NCBI GenBank assembly: GCA_017520505.1
Contig: JAFXFN010000033.1
Span: 1 to 64,000 of the forward strand
Source: Clostridia bacterium
Lineage (GTDB): Bacteria; Bacillota; Clostridia; Oscillospirales; CAG-272
Direction of reading: 5' to 3'
Length of the DNA stretch: 64,000 nt
Under the pieces are notes generated by a model, which saw only the letters and a program-made list of their open reading frames with translations, did not search any database and was not told the DNA's origin. A program made the position numbers and the translations under genes. This document shows, piece after piece, positions 1 to 8,878 of the stretch. Position 1 is the first letter of the stretch; each line of letters begins with the position of its first letter.

Positions 1-1
1 C

Positions 2-340
2 ACAGAGCAAACATTCAAGAGCACTCCATTTGGTAATTGGGTAACAAAAACTTATAGTTTTTATAATGATAGTGGCTGCTTTACAATATCTGAATTGTTG
101 CAAAGAGATGAAATAGATTTTTATTTTTCTGATATTTTTTCAACTGCTTATCCCGATTTAAAGCAAAGACAGTTGAAGGTTTGGGATAATAACGCAATAT
201 TAGAAAAACATCAAAAATGGATATTTGGTCTTAAAAATCCGTTCTTTTGGTACAGTAAGAAAAAATATATGAAAGCATTAGCCGAAATTATCCAAACAAA
301 AATTAGTAAAGACAAGGAGTTTTTTGGTATAAACGTATAA
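2..340 (+). CDS. C-terminal fragment of an unrecognised protein
   Basis: The frame is open from the left edge of the window to a TAA at 338-340, giving the last 112 residues of a protein whose start lies outside. The fragment is rich in aromatic and charged residues (KWIFGLKNPFFWYSKKKY near residues 75-92) and has no membrane segment or motif I recognise. In-window TTG codons at 95 could be read as starts, but the frame is uninterrupted upstream of them and no ribosome binding site precedes them, so a truncated gene is the better reading. A hairpin follows 21 bases after the stop. Confidence 0.6.
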   Translation, partial: TEQTFKSTPFGNWVTKTYSFYNDSGCFTISELLQRDEIDFYFSDIFSTAYPDLKQRQLKVWDNNAILEKHQKWIFGLKNPFFWYSKKKYMKALAEIIQTKISKDKEFFGINV

Positions 341-360
341 ATTCCGATTTATCAAATAAC

Positions 361-391
361 AAACGCCGACAGATTTTGGTCTGTCGGCGTT
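361..391. terminator. Hairpin terminator, probably bidirectional
   Basis: An 11-bp perfect stem (AACGCCGACAG paired with CTGTCGGCGTT, 8-nt loop) lies between two convergent genes. T-rich sequence follows on the plus strand and A-rich sequence precedes it, so it can serve both the truncated gene and the minus-strand operon ending at 512. Confidence 0.7.
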
Positions 392-511
392 AATTATTTG
401 TTTACTGCGAAGCAAAACTGCATCATATGAACCAACTGACTATAAACTCTCCGCTAATTTTGCACAAAATTTTCGTACTTCTTTTTGTTTTACACAGCAA
501 TGTGCGGATGC

Positions 512-955
512 TTATATATTATTTATCGCATACGCATAAAACGACGCAACGTTGTCAGAGGATCCGTTGACGAGTCTTTTATAAACCTTATCAACGGGAG
601 TTGCTCTCCAACCGTCATCGCAAACAAGCAAGGGAATTTTTGAGGTATCTTCTTTTCCCCAGCGGTATCCTTTTTGAGCGAAACCGTTTTTCAAAATCGT
701 TTCACCCAAATAAGAGCCGAATATCAATGACATACTCCATATCTGGTTATCGGTGGGCTTGCTTACGGAAATATCCTTGGAATAATAATCCAATATTTCC
801 TCAAGTGACTCAATGCTTTCTGCTGAATAATCAAATTGTTTATTAAACTCTCTTGCAAAGGCAACAGCGGTATTGCTGAGCCTTTTGATTTCGTTTATAA
901 GCGCATCATCTTCATTGTTTTTTTTGTTTTTTTTGAATATACTGAACAATCCCAT
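512..955 (-). CDS. Hypothetical protein, 147 aa
   Basis: Family not recognised with confidence. The first 15 residues are a Phe/Lys/Asn-rich stretch (GLFSIFKKNKKNN), followed by a mixed alpha/beta-looking body with the segment LIFGSYLGETILKNG and a conserved-looking WRATPVDKVYKR region, in the style of small cytoplasmic DUF proteins. No signal peptide or transmembrane helix. It is the third gene of a minus-strand run after the ydbC-like gene and the membrane protein, 13 bases downstream of the latter, so it is probably co-transcribed. An AGGAG site lies just upstream of the ATG. Confidence 0.6.
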   Translation of the reverse strand: MGLFSIFKKNKKNNEDDALINEIKRLSNTAVAFAREFNKQFDYSAESIESLEEILDYYSKDISVSKPTDNQIWSMSLIFGSYLGETILKNGFAQKGYRWGKEDTSKIPLLVCDDGWRATPVDKVYKRLVNGSSDNVASFYAYAINNI

Positions 956-968
956 AGAAAATCTCCTG

Positions 969-1817
969 TCATTTTACGTTATTTGGAAATGACTTTTCTT
1001 CCTTTTCGCTTACGAATTTTCCGAGAATACCGCCTGCTATCACCATAACAACAAAGCCGAAGAGGTTGTTAAGGAGCACAAGCGCATACCTTTCCGCAAA
1101 ATAAAGATAGTGGGAAAATTCTTCAGGCTTACCTGCCGACGCTATTTCGAAATACGTCGAAACGCTTCGCACGATAATATCGCACACAAGGCTCACCGAG
1201 AAGAAATGAAGCGCAAGCTTGAAATTTGCACCCGTTTTACCGAATGCCCTTTTGAAAAATCCCGCATTTTCTCCGTTGCAAGGAGAAAGCCACACGCTTT
1301 GATCATCTTTTTTCATCCTCTTGACGGTTACGTGCGTGTAGATGAGAAGCACCGCATTTTTCGACAGCATAAATACAGACATTATTACCATTGAAAGAAG
1401 CGCAAAAAAGCTTCCCTCATCCGAAACGTCAAATAAAACGTATCCGTTTTCAATACACGTGCATATATAAACTACAAGATACAAAAACAGAACGCCGCCC
1501 ATAAGGCACGTTATTCTGCCGACACTTTTACCGGACGTGTAATAATAAATCGACAAAACGACCGCCGCATACGAAAAATATACAGCACACGCCGAAATAA
1601 GCGGAATAAAATATGACAAGAATATATCAAGCCATTTGAGCGTATAGTCGCCGCTTACGTAAAGACCGTGCAAAAGCGACACCGCACCGTCATTCAAAAA
1701 AGGAATGATAAAAGCGGAAAAAACGAGCGACAGCGTAAGGAGCTTTGAAAACTCATACTCCTTACGTGCCGCCTCTTTATCGTTAAGTATAAAGGGTTTA
1801 CGTTTTTTAAGTGCCAT
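969..1817 (-). CDS. Integral membrane protein of unknown function, about six helices
   Basis: 282 residues with a basic, cytoplasmic-looking N-terminus (ALKKRKPF) and hydrophobic segments at roughly residues 27-42, 66-92, 102-123, 135-160, 200-222 and 243-267, consistent with six membrane helices. No transporter signature, catalytic motif or lipobox is visible, and I do not recognise the family. It begins 4 bases after the ydbC-like stop and ends 13 bases before the next gene, so it is the middle gene of a three-gene operon. Its role cannot be deduced from context. Confidence 0.65.
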   Translation of the reverse strand: MALKKRKPFILNDKEAARKEYEFSKLLTLSLVFSAFIIPFLNDGAVSLLHGLYVSGDYTLKWLDIFLSYFIPLISACAVYFSYAAVVLSIYYYTSGKSVGRITCLMGGVLFLYLVVYICTCIENGYVLFDVSDEGSFFALLSMVIMSVFMLSKNAVLLIYTHVTVKRMKKDDQSVWLSPCNGENAGFFKRAFGKTGANFKLALHFFSVSLVCDIIVRSVSTYFEIASAGKPEEFSHYLYFAERYALVLLNNLFGFVVMVIAGGILGKFVSEKEEKSFPNNVK

Positions 1818-1821
1818 TTAA

Positions 1822-2043
1822 TTACATCTCTATTGTGTTAAGCAAGTCTTTGAGTCTTTTAAGCTCATCAGCGGAAAGAGTGATACCCTTGCCCATCTTT
1901 TCGTGAGCATCGTCCCATGAACGGATATCGTATTTAGCTTCGTTACCGTTCCAGCTGACAAGGTTAAGCTCCTTTGCCCAACCGCCCTTTTCATCAGAAA
2001 TACAACCAAATTCCTTCTGTATCTCAAATTTAAGCTCTGCCAT
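1822..2043 (-). CDS. ydbC: YdbC-family PC4-like single-stranded nucleic acid binding protein
   Basis: 73 residues resembling the Firmicute YdbC family, small homologues of the eukaryotic coactivator p15/PC4 that bind single-stranded DNA as dimers. The family look is visible in KFEIQKEFGCIS at the start, the central block WAKELNLVSWNGNEAKYDIR, and the helix-forming tail GITLSADELKRLKDLL. The length is typical. A good GGAGG site precedes the ATG. It is first in a minus-strand operon with a membrane protein and a hypothetical. The DNA-binding activity is family knowledge, and the in vivo role is not well defined. Confidence 0.85.
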   Translation of the reverse strand: MAELKFEIQKEFGCISDEKGGWAKELNLVSWNGNEAKYDIRSWDDAHEKMGKGITLSADELKRLKDLLNTIEM

Positions 2044-2198
2044 AGCTGAATCCTCCTTTATTTTTAAAATAAAATATATTTATATAGCCATAATAACGCA
2101 AGATAATTAAATTAATGTTAATGCAGGGTAACTTTTTAATATTATTTATAAATAATTATAAAATATTTTACTATATTTAATTTTCGACACCAAATTAA

Positions 2199-2227
2199 TT
2201 GACAAACGGCGTGTTATGTGATAAAAT
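2199..2227 (+). promoter_or_regulatory. Sigma-A promoter of the seven-gene operon
   Basis: TTGACA at 2199-2204, a 17-bp spacer, then TAAAAT at 2222-2227. An AAAGGAGAG ribosome binding site and the ATG at 2261 follow about 20-30 bases downstream. It is the only clear promoter seen ahead of the genes from 2261 to 9672, whose spacings are -1 to 15 bases. Confidence 0.8.
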
Positions 2228-2260
2228 TATAAGATACAAAGAACACGAAAGGAGAGTCAC

Positions 2261-3829
2261 ATGTACGACGAAAATGACGACTTCTGGGATATTGAGCGCA
2301 TAATGCCTCCAAACGTCACCACAGCCTTTGACGGTGTTGATACAGACGGGGTTGAAATATCCTTCGGAAACGGTCAAGCTGACACGGGAACACCGATACC
2401 CGAAAGACGAAAGCAAGCACGTGCCATCATTGAAAGCTTTGAAAAAAAGACGTCAAGACTTCTCTTTTCATATAAGCCCGATATACGTTTATTTGAAGAA
2501 GTAAGCGTATTTGCGTGGCCGACAAAATATCCGTTTTATGAAAAATTCGTAAGCGACGGAGAAAAATATTACCGTGCAACGTATAACGATTGCACGTACA
2601 CTCCATTTTTCTCGTATATGCCGCAGTACAACCAGCTGACTCTCGGACAGCTTCGTTATTATCTGAAATGGCGGTCGGGGCTTCGCCACGGACACTTTTT
2701 GAAAACGGATTTCAGCTATATACTTTTATTTATTTACGAGCTTTTAAATCTTGAAAACGTGTCAACTCCCGAAAAAAGACTGACAGCGCTTTGCGCCGTC
2801 TGGCTTGCATACAGAGGAATTTTTCCGAAGCTTGACAATATTCTTGCCGAATGGGTGTGTGACTTCTGCCTTTTTCACAAGCTTCCGCCGCCTTTGGAAA
2901 AGCTTGCGCCGATACTTTCATCCGTCACATCCTCGGCATCGCTTAAGGAATTTTACTGCTCTGACATCAACGAGTCACTTGAAAAATTCATTTCTTCATC
3001 ATCTGCATACAGATACGACCGTTCGGTGTATTATCAAAGAAATAAGGAGCTGTTTGATTCTCACGTAATTTCTGCCGCCGCTTTTGCTTTATCTAAAGCC
3101 GACGAAACGCAGGCGAAGAGCTCCGAACCTCGCAAGACGAAAATAAGCCGTGACATTTACAGCGGTGCTTTATGTGTCAGCGAGGTCAAATGCAGAATTG
3201 ACGTAACCTACTACAGCTTCAGCCGTGAAACAAAATACAAGTCCCAGCTTTCACAGCTTGTAAAATACTGTGAAAACGGTGTGCGTGCGCACCTTGGAAT
3301 AAAAAGCAGGCTTTCATCATCAGGTCTTTCCGAGGAGCTTCAAAAATACGCCGATGAATATTTTGAAAATAATCTTCCTCCGTCAGAATCCTCCGCAGAA
3401 AAGCGGAAAAAGGACGAGGACAAAAGATACGCTTTATACGAAACCGACACGTCGGATTTCACAACTGGCGATGCGCTTGAAATTGAAGAACGCTCGTGGA
3501 GCATAACACGTGAGCTTGTTCCCGATTGGGAAGAGGAAACCATATCCGAGGTAAAAGAGGAAGCCGCCGATACAGAGCTTTCGCCGTACGAGCTTTTCAT
3601 TTCACATCTGTCAGAGCTTCAGCTTGATATTTTGAAGCTTATATATGGCAAAAACGTTGCGGAGGCTGAAAAAATATGCCGTAAAAGCGGTGCGATACTG
3701 TCGGGAATAACAGACGAAATAAACGATATTGCAGCATCTGACACAGATGACATAATCATCGAGGATGAAAAAATAATCGAGGATTACGAACAACTGCTCG
3801 GCGATGCGCTGAAAGAAAGGGGAAACTGA
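2261..3829 (+). CDS. TerB_N/TerB_C protein, SngA-like component of a Shango-type module
   Basis: 522 residues. After an acidic leader, roughly residues 55-205 match the TerB_N pattern: LGQLRYYLKWRSGLRHG, then DFSYILLFIYELLNL and a helical region ending LFHKLPPPLEKLAP. A variable middle part leads to an acidic linker (about 375-440), and the last 80 residues have the TerB_C style (SPYELFISHLSELQLDILKLI, then IEDEKIIEDYEQLL). In known clusters such proteins precede a BrxC/D-like ATPase and a DEAD/DEAH helicase, the composition I recall for the Shango antiphage system. Here the ATPase starts at the very next base and the helicase is absent. It is not evidence of tellurite resistance by itself. 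Defence function is inference. Confidence 0.75.
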   Translation: MYDENDDFWDIERIMPPNVTTAFDGVDTDGVEISFGNGQADTGTPIPERRKQARAIIESFEKKTSRLLFSYKPDIRLFEEVSVFAWPTKYPFYEKFVSDGEKYYRATYNDCTYTPFFSYMPQYNQLTLGQLRYYLKWRSGLRHGHFLKTDFSYILLFIYELLNLENVSTPEKRLTALCAVWLAYRGIFPKLDNILAEWVCDFCLFHKLPPPLEKLAPILSSVTSSASLKEFYCSDINESLEKFISSSSAYRYDRSVYYQRNKELFDSHVISAAAFALSKADETQAKSSEPRKTKISRDIYSGALCVSEVKCRIDVTYYSFSRETKYKSQLSQLVKYCENGVRAHLGIKSRLSSSGLSEELQKYADEYFENNLPPSESSAEKRKKDEDKRYALYETDTSDFTTGDALEIEERSWSITRELVPDWEEETISEVKEEAADTELSPYELFISHLSELQLDILKLIYGKNVAEAEKICRKSGAILSGITDEINDIAASDTDDIIIEDEKIIEDYEQLLGDALKERGN

Positions 3830-5158
3830 ATGGACGAGATAAAGATACCGAAAAGAATACTGACTTCTCTTATGAACTCCATCTCCGCAGGTGTTGTGCC
3901 GAGAAGCGGCGCACCGTTCATAGCCATAGGACGTGAGGACGAAATAAAGACGTTTGCATCTGACCTTGAAAACGTCGCCGACGGCGGTGCGGGTATGCGC
4001 TTTATCATCGGCAAATACGGCTCGGGTAAAAGCTTTCTGATACAGCTTATGAGAGGTTATGCCCTTGAAAAGGGCTTTATAACCGCCGATGCCGACTTAT
4101 CCCCCGAAAGACGTTTGTGCGGAACAAAGGGCACGGGCCGTGCAACATTCAAGGAAATAATGAAAAATCTTGCATCAAAGTCAAGTCCCGACGGCGGTGC
4201 GCTTAACGGAATAATCACGAAATGGTTTTCCAATTTACAGTACGAAGCAACGTGCGAGGGGCTTTCACCCGACACCGACGAATTCAGCCGCGCGGTGACA
4301 GGGAAGGTGGTATCTGCCCTGCGTGTGTTGCAAGAGCAGGTGGGCGGTTTTGACTTTGCCCGTGTGCTTATGAAGTATTACAGAGCACAGCACGAGGGCG
4401 ATGACGAGATGTGTGCGCTCTGCTTAAAATGGCTCAGGGGTGAGTACACGACGAAAACGGAAGCGAAAAATTATCTGTCGGTCGGAAGCATCATCGACGA
4501 CGAAAACTGGTACGACTTCATCAAGCTTTACGCCGTTTTCTTCCGTCTTATCGGATACAAGGGCTTCGTCGTATTCATTGATGAGTGTGTGAACCTTTAC
4601 AAGATCTCAAACAGAATATCACGTGAAAACAACTACGAAAAAATTCTTGCAATGTTCAACGACACACTTCAGTGTAAGGCTGAGGGCTTGGAGCTGATAC
4701 TCGGCGGAACACCGCAGTTTCTTGAGGATTCAAGGCGAGGCATATACAGCTACGAGGCGCTTCGCAGCCGCTTGTTTGACGGAAGATTTGAAAACACGGA
4801 ATACAAAAACCTCATAGGCCCCGTCATAAGATTGAAGCGGTTATCAGATGCCGAGCTGTTTGCGCTTATTGCGAGAATAACACGTCTTCACGGACAGCTT
4901 TACGGAATTGAAGAACGCATTACAACAGACGAAATGCGTGCATTTTTAGAGCTTTGCTTGAAGCGTGCGGGCGCTGACGTTATGATAACGCCCCGTGAGA
5001 TAATACGTGATTACATCACACTTTTGAACATTCTTATGCAAAATCCGACGGCAAATGCCGCCTCTGTGCTGAAAACAAACGTCATAACGCTCAGCACGGA
5101 AAAGAAAGAAGAAGCATCACAAAATACGGACTTTGATCCCGAAGATATTGAAATATAG
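3830..5158 (+). CDS. BrxC/BrxD-like P-loop ATPase (former DUF2791), SngB-like
   Basis: 442 residues. The opening IPKRILTSLMNSISAGVVPR and the early GREDEI are typical of the BREX ATP-binding family (PF10923). Walker A is GKYGSGKSF near residue 65. A Walker B-like strand is seen in GFVVFIDECVNLYK near residue 250, followed by sensor-like ILGGTPQFLED and a C-terminal helical region with TPREIIRDYITLLNIL. ATP hydrolysis is expected and the cellular partner is unknown. The ATG at 3830 directly abuts the TGA of the TerB-domain gene, so the two are translationally coupled. The adenosylhomocysteinase gene follows after 10 bases in place of the usual helicase gene. The ATPase call is strong and the defence role is inferred. 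Confidence 0.82.
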   Translation: MDEIKIPKRILTSLMNSISAGVVPRSGAPFIAIGREDEIKTFASDLENVADGGAGMRFIIGKYGSGKSFLIQLMRGYALEKGFITADADLSPERRLCGTKGTGRATFKEIMKNLASKSSPDGGALNGIITKWFSNLQYEATCEGLSPDTDEFSRAVTGKVVSALRVLQEQVGGFDFARVLMKYYRAQHEGDDEMCALCLKWLRGEYTTKTEAKNYLSVGSIIDDENWYDFIKLYAVFFRLIGYKGFVVFIDECVNLYKISNRISRENNYEKILAMFNDTLQCKAEGLELILGGTPQFLEDSRRGIYSYEALRSRLFDGRFENTEYKNLIGPVIRLKRLSDAELFALIARITRLHGQLYGIEERITTDEMRAFLELCLKRAGADVMITPREIIRDYITLLNILMQNPTANAASVLKTNVITLSTEKKEEASQNTDFDPEDIEI

Positions 5159-5168
5159 GAGAATTAAA

Positions 5169-6404
5169 ATGAGTGAGATCAAGGATATAAATTTATACAA
5201 ATCGGGTAATGACAAAATTGATTGGGTAGCGTCATATATGCCCGTGCTCAATCTTATCAAGGCAGATTTTGAGAAAAACAAGCCGTTTGCAGGCTTGCGT
5301 ATCTCAATGTCGATACACCTTGAGGCAAAGACCGCATATCTTGCAAAAACACTCCGTGCAGGCGGTGCAGAGGTGTTTGTAACAGGCTGTAATCCCCTCT
5401 CAACGCAGGACGACGTTGCCGCCGCCCTTGCGCACGACGGCTTTGAAGTAAACGCCGTACACGGAATTGATATGGAAGGCTATGAAAAGCATCTTGAAAA
5501 AACACTTTCGTTTTGTCCGCACCTTATAATCGACGACGGCGGTGACTTTATAAACCTGCTTCACGGCAAATGCAGAGAATACGGCAAAAATCTCATCGGC
5601 GGATGCGAGGAAACGACAACGGGTATACACCGTCTGAAATCACGTGAAGCACGTGGCGAGCTTGATTACGTTATGATAAACGTCAACGACGCCGACTGCA
5701 AGCATCTTTTCGACAACCGTTACGGCACCGGTCAGTCAACACTTGACGGAATAATGAACACAACAAATCTTATGATAGCAGGCAAAACTGTCGTTGTCGC
5801 AGGCTACGGCTGGTGCGGCAAGGGCTTTGCGATGAGAGCAAAGGGTATGGGCGCTGTCGTTATAGTAACCGAAATCGATCCCGTGAAGGCACTTGAAGCG
5901 ACAATGGACGGCTTCCTCGTTATGCCTATGGAAAAGGCAGCACCTCTCGGCGACCTTTTCGTAACTCTCACAGGCTGCCGTGACGTTATAAGACGTGAGC
6001 ATCTTGAGGTTATGAAAGACGGTGTTCTTCTTGCAAATTCAGGTCACTTCGACGTTGAAATCGACAAAATTGCTCTTGCTTCCATGGCAAAGCGCAGTTG
6101 GGAAAGAAAGCCGAACATTATGGGTTATGAGCTTAATGACGGCAGAATTTTAAATCTGCTTGCAGAAGGCAGACTTGTAAACCTTGCCGCAGGCAACGGA
6201 CATCCTGCTGAAATTATGGATATGTCCTTTGCAATCCAGGCACGTGGACTTGAATACCTTGCGAAAAACGGCAAGAATATGGAAAAGAAGCTTTACAGCG
6301 TTCCCCGTGAGATAGATATTTCCGTTGCAAAGGAAAAGCTTAAAGCAGGAAATATAGCCATCGACACACTTTCAAAAGAACAGGAAAAATATCTTAACGC
6401 ATAA
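5169..6404 (+). CDS. ahcY: Adenosylhomocysteinase, short (non-insert) form
   Basis: 411 residues. It hydrolyses S-adenosylhomocysteine reversibly to adenosine and homocysteine, recycling the product inhibitor of SAM-dependent methyltransferases, with tightly bound NAD. Visible are the substrate/NAD block with CKHLFDNRYGTGQS and DGI, the Rossmann GYGWCGKGFAMRAKGMGA, and a C-terminal SKEQEKYLNA whose Lys/Tyr resemble the pair that reaches the neighbouring subunit. It lacks the 40-residue insertion of eukaryotic enzymes. The start at 5169 was chosen over an ATG at 5133 because AGGAG sits 7 bases upstream and homology begins there. It is cotranscribed with the TerB/ATPase pair (10-base gap) and coaW (9-base gap). 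Confidence 0.93.
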   Translation: MSEIKDINLYKSGNDKIDWVASYMPVLNLIKADFEKNKPFAGLRISMSIHLEAKTAYLAKTLRAGGAEVFVTGCNPLSTQDDVAAALAHDGFEVNAVHGIDMEGYEKHLEKTLSFCPHLIIDDGGDFINLLHGKCREYGKNLIGGCEETTTGIHRLKSREARGELDYVMINVNDADCKHLFDNRYGTGQSTLDGIMNTTNLMIAGKTVVVAGYGWCGKGFAMRAKGMGAVVIVTEIDPVKALEATMDGFLVMPMEKAAPLGDLFVTLTGCRDVIRREHLEVMKDGVLLANSGHFDVEIDKIALASMAKRSWERKPNIMGYELNDGRILNLLAEGRLVNLAAGNGHPAEIMDMSFAIQARGLEYLAKNGKNMEKKLYSVPREIDISVAKEKLKAGNIAIDTLSKEQEKYLNA

Positions 6405-6413
6405 GGAGAAATT

Positions 6414-7247
6414 ATGAAAGCGGTTATAGGAATAGACGTGGGCGGAAGCACCACGAAGATCGTCGGCTTTGACGAAAATAAAAATCTTATAGCGCCTATG
6501 TGTGTAAAAGCAACCGACCCGATAACGTCTGTTTACGGTGCATTCGGTAAGTTCACCCAGACAAATTCGCTTGAGCTTTCCGACGTTTCGAGAGTTATGA
6601 TAACGGGTGTCGGCTCGTCGTATCTTGCAAAGCCGATATACGGACTTGAATGCTGTCACGTTCCCGAATTTGAAAGCGTGGGGCTAGGCGGTCTTTATCT
6701 GTCGGGGCTTGACAATGCCATTATAGTGAGTATGGGCACGGGTACGTCAATTACACACGCAACGATAAAGGACGGTAAATATAACTTCAATTATCTCGGC
6801 GGTACGGGTGTCGGCGGCGGTACGCTTTTAGGGCTTGCCAAGCAGATGCTCGGCGTCGGAAGCATTGAGTCGGTCGTTATGCTCGCAGAGGAAGGAAACA
6901 TTGAAAACATCGACCTGCGCATAAAGGATATGACGGATAAAAACATAGGTCTTGCCGAAAATATGACGGCGGCAAACTTCGGAAAGCTGAGCGACCTTGC
7001 GACGAAGGGCGACATTGCCCTCGGTCTTATCAACCTCGTATTTGAAACTGCGGGAATGATGAGCATATTTGCCGCAAGAACAAACGGTATCCGTGATATT
7101 GTCCTGACAGGTCATATGACAAGAATTCCGCAGGGTACAAAGATATTCCCCGCTTTGTCGGAGCTGTTTGACGTCAACTTCATAATCCCCGAAAACTCCG
7201 AATACGGTACGGTAATCGGCACGGCGCTTTTAGACGGTAAAAGATAA
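6414..7247 (+). CDS. coaW: Type II pantothenate kinase
   Basis: 277 residues of the ASKHA fold, Fumble family. It phosphorylates pantothenate with ATP, the first committed step of coenzyme A synthesis. The phosphate-1 loop is GIDVGGSTTKIVGFD at the N-terminus, phosphate-2 is VSMGTGTSIT near residue 105, followed by the glycine-rich LGGTGVGGGTLLGL, and the adenosine motif is near IVLTGHMTRIP. Type II enzymes are often insensitive to CoA feedback, which is family knowledge. The TAA stop shares a base with the ATG of the following HAD gene, indicating coupling. Confidence 0.92.
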   Translation: MKAVIGIDVGGSTTKIVGFDENKNLIAPMCVKATDPITSVYGAFGKFTQTNSLELSDVSRVMITGVGSSYLAKPIYGLECCHVPEFESVGLGGLYLSGLDNAIIVSMGTGTSITHATIKDGKYNFNYLGGTGVGGGTLLGLAKQMLGVGSIESVVMLAEEGNIENIDLRIKDMTDKNIGLAENMTAANFGKLSDLATKGDIALGLINLVFETAGMMSIFAARTNGIRDIVLTGHMTRIPQGTKIFPALSELFDVNFIIPENSEYGTVIGTALLDGKR

Positions 7248-8044
7248 TGAATGAAATACTGAAAAATAAAAAGCTTTACATATTTGATATGGACGGCACG
7301 GTGTATCTTGAAGACACCGTTTTCCCCTTTGCCGTTGATTTTATAAACAAGCTCAGAAATTCGGGGCGGCGCATACTGTTTTTCACAAACAACGCATCAA
7401 AAAACATTTCCGTATATTTTGACAAGCTCAACAAAATGGGCTTCGGCGTATCAAAAGAGGAAATTATGTCCTCTGCCGACGTTTGCACGGAATTTCTGAA
7501 TAAATACAGAAATGGCAAAACGGTGTATCTGCTCGGCACACCTGCCCTTGAAGAGCATTTTATAAGCCACAAGATACCGCTTGTGACGGATAAACAGCCC
7601 GATATTACCGTTGTGAGCTTTGATACGACGCTCACGTATGAGAAGCTGAAAAACGCCTGCACGTATATACGTAACGGTGCAGAATTTCTCTCAACGCACC
7701 CCGACTTCAACTGCCCCGTCAAGGACGGTTATATCCCCGACAGCGGTGCAATTTGTGCGGCGGTGACAGCATCAACGGGCGTCAGCCCCAGATATTTCGG
7801 AAAGCCTTATCCCGAAACTGCCGATATGATATGCGAGATAACGGGTGTTGAAAGAGCTGATATGTGCATTTTCGGTGACAGACTTTACACCGATATTGCC
7901 CTCGGTAAAGCAAACGGCATCACCGCGGTGCTCGTGCTGACAGGAGAGGCAACGCTTGAAGACGTTGAAAATGCCCCCGAAGAATCAAAGCCTGATTTTA
8001 TATATCCCTCTTTAGCTGAGGTAGATAAAGAAATATTCAATTAA
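7247..8044 (+). CDS. HAD-IIA family (NagD-like) phosphatase
   Basis: 265 residues with all four HAD motifs: DMDGTVYLED near residue 14 (nucleophile and acid Asp), FFTNNAS near 45, a Lys in the cap-to-core region (FGKPYPE near 182) and GDRLYTDIALG near 205. The C2 cap between motifs II and III is typical of NagD and 4-nitrophenylphosphatase-like enzymes that dephosphorylate nucleotides or sugar phosphates. The exact substrate cannot be read from sequence. Its ATG overlaps the coaW stop, and an esterase gene follows after 15 bases. Confidence 0.88.
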   Translation: MNEILKNKKLYIFDMDGTVYLEDTVFPFAVDFINKLRNSGRRILFFTNNASKNISVYFDKLNKMGFGVSKEEIMSSADVCTEFLNKYRNGKTVYLLGTPALEEHFISHKIPLVTDKQPDITVVSFDTTLTYEKLKNACTYIRNGAEFLSTHPDFNCPVKDGYIPDSGAICAAVTASTGVSPRYFGKPYPETADMICEITGVERADMCIFGDRLYTDIALGKANGITAVLVLTGEATLEDVENAPEESKPDFIYPSLAEVDKEIFN

Positions 8045-8059
8045 GAAAGGAATACCAAA

Positions 8060-8878
8060 ATGATTTGCGAAAAAGTTTTTTATCCCACATCGGGAGATGA
8101 CAGCGTACACCTCACCTGCTACATTCGTGAGGAATCCCCCGAAATGAGGAGCGAGCCCCGTGATGCTATGCTCGTTTTGCCCGGCGGCGGTTATCATGTA
8201 TGCTCTGCACGTGAGGCTGAGCCGATTGCGCTTGAATATATGAGCTACGGTATAAATGCGTTCGTTCTGCATTATTCCGTAAAAGAAAATGCAGTTTTTC
8301 CCCGCCCTCTTATAGAAGCATTCAAATGTGTTAAATTTATAAAGGACAATGCAGAGCGCTTCAACATCAACCCCGACCGTATATTTGCCGTTGGATTTTC
8401 AGCCGGCGGTCACCTTTGTGCGTGCCTTGGCACGTTCTACAACTCCACAGCACTTCTTGCAGAGGCGGGTATGACGGCAAACGACACACGTGTGTGCGGA
8501 ACGGTGCTTTCCTACCCCGTTATTTCCGCAGGTACATTCGCGCACCGTGGAAGCTTTATGGGCATACTCGGTACGGAAACGCCGACGGATGAGGAGCTTG
8601 ACAGCTATTCCGTTGAAAAGCACGTAACGCCCGACAGCGTTCCCGCATTCATCTGGCACACGTTTGAAGACAATGTCGTGCCCGTTGAAAACTCGCTTTT
8701 AATGGCAAAGGCGCTTCGTGAAAACAGCGTTCCCTTTGAAATGCACATTTTCCAAAAGGGTGTTCACGGTCTTGCACTTTGCAACGAGATAACACTGTCA
8801 CCCCATCACGACCGTTTCTTGAACAAGGAAGCCGAGGGCTGGCTTGATATGTCAGTCAAGTGGATGAAAAAGCAGTAA
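8060..8878 (+). CDS. Alpha/beta hydrolase, acetyl-esterase-like
   Basis: 272 residues, cytoplasmic (no signal peptide). The oxyanion motif is LPGGGYHVC near residue 37, in place of the more usual HGGG. The nucleophile Ser lies in GFSAGGH near residue 115, the acid in the EDNVVP region near 205 and the His in KGVHGL near 235. This pattern fits the xylan/carbohydrate acetyl-esterase and BD-FAE-like group of small alpha/beta hydrolases. Substrate is not determined. The TAA stop overlaps the ATG of the amidohydrolase gene (TAATG), so both are translated from one message. Confidence 0.85.
   Translation: MICEKVFYPTSGDDSVHLTCYIREESPEMRSEPRDAMLVLPGGGYHVCSAREAEPIALEYMSYGINAFVLHYSVKENAVFPRPLIEAFKCVKFIKDNAERFNINPDRIFAVGFSAGGHLCACLGTFYNSTALLAEAGMTANDTRVCGTVLSYPVISAGTFAHRGSFMGILGTETPTDEELDSYSVEKHVTPDSVPAFIWHTFEDNVVPVENSLLMAKALRENSVPFEMHIFQKGVHGLALCNEITLSPHHDRFLNKEAEGWLDMSVKWMKKQ

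Noticed and set aside
2261..3829. Calling the TerB-domain protein a tellurite resistance gene
   Set aside because: Only TerB_N and TerB_C modules are present and no terC, terD or terZ genes are nearby; the domain is widespread in other systems.
5133..5168. Longer adenosylhomocysteinase start at 5133
   Set aside because: It lies within the end of the ATPase gene and has no ribosome binding site; homology begins after 5169.
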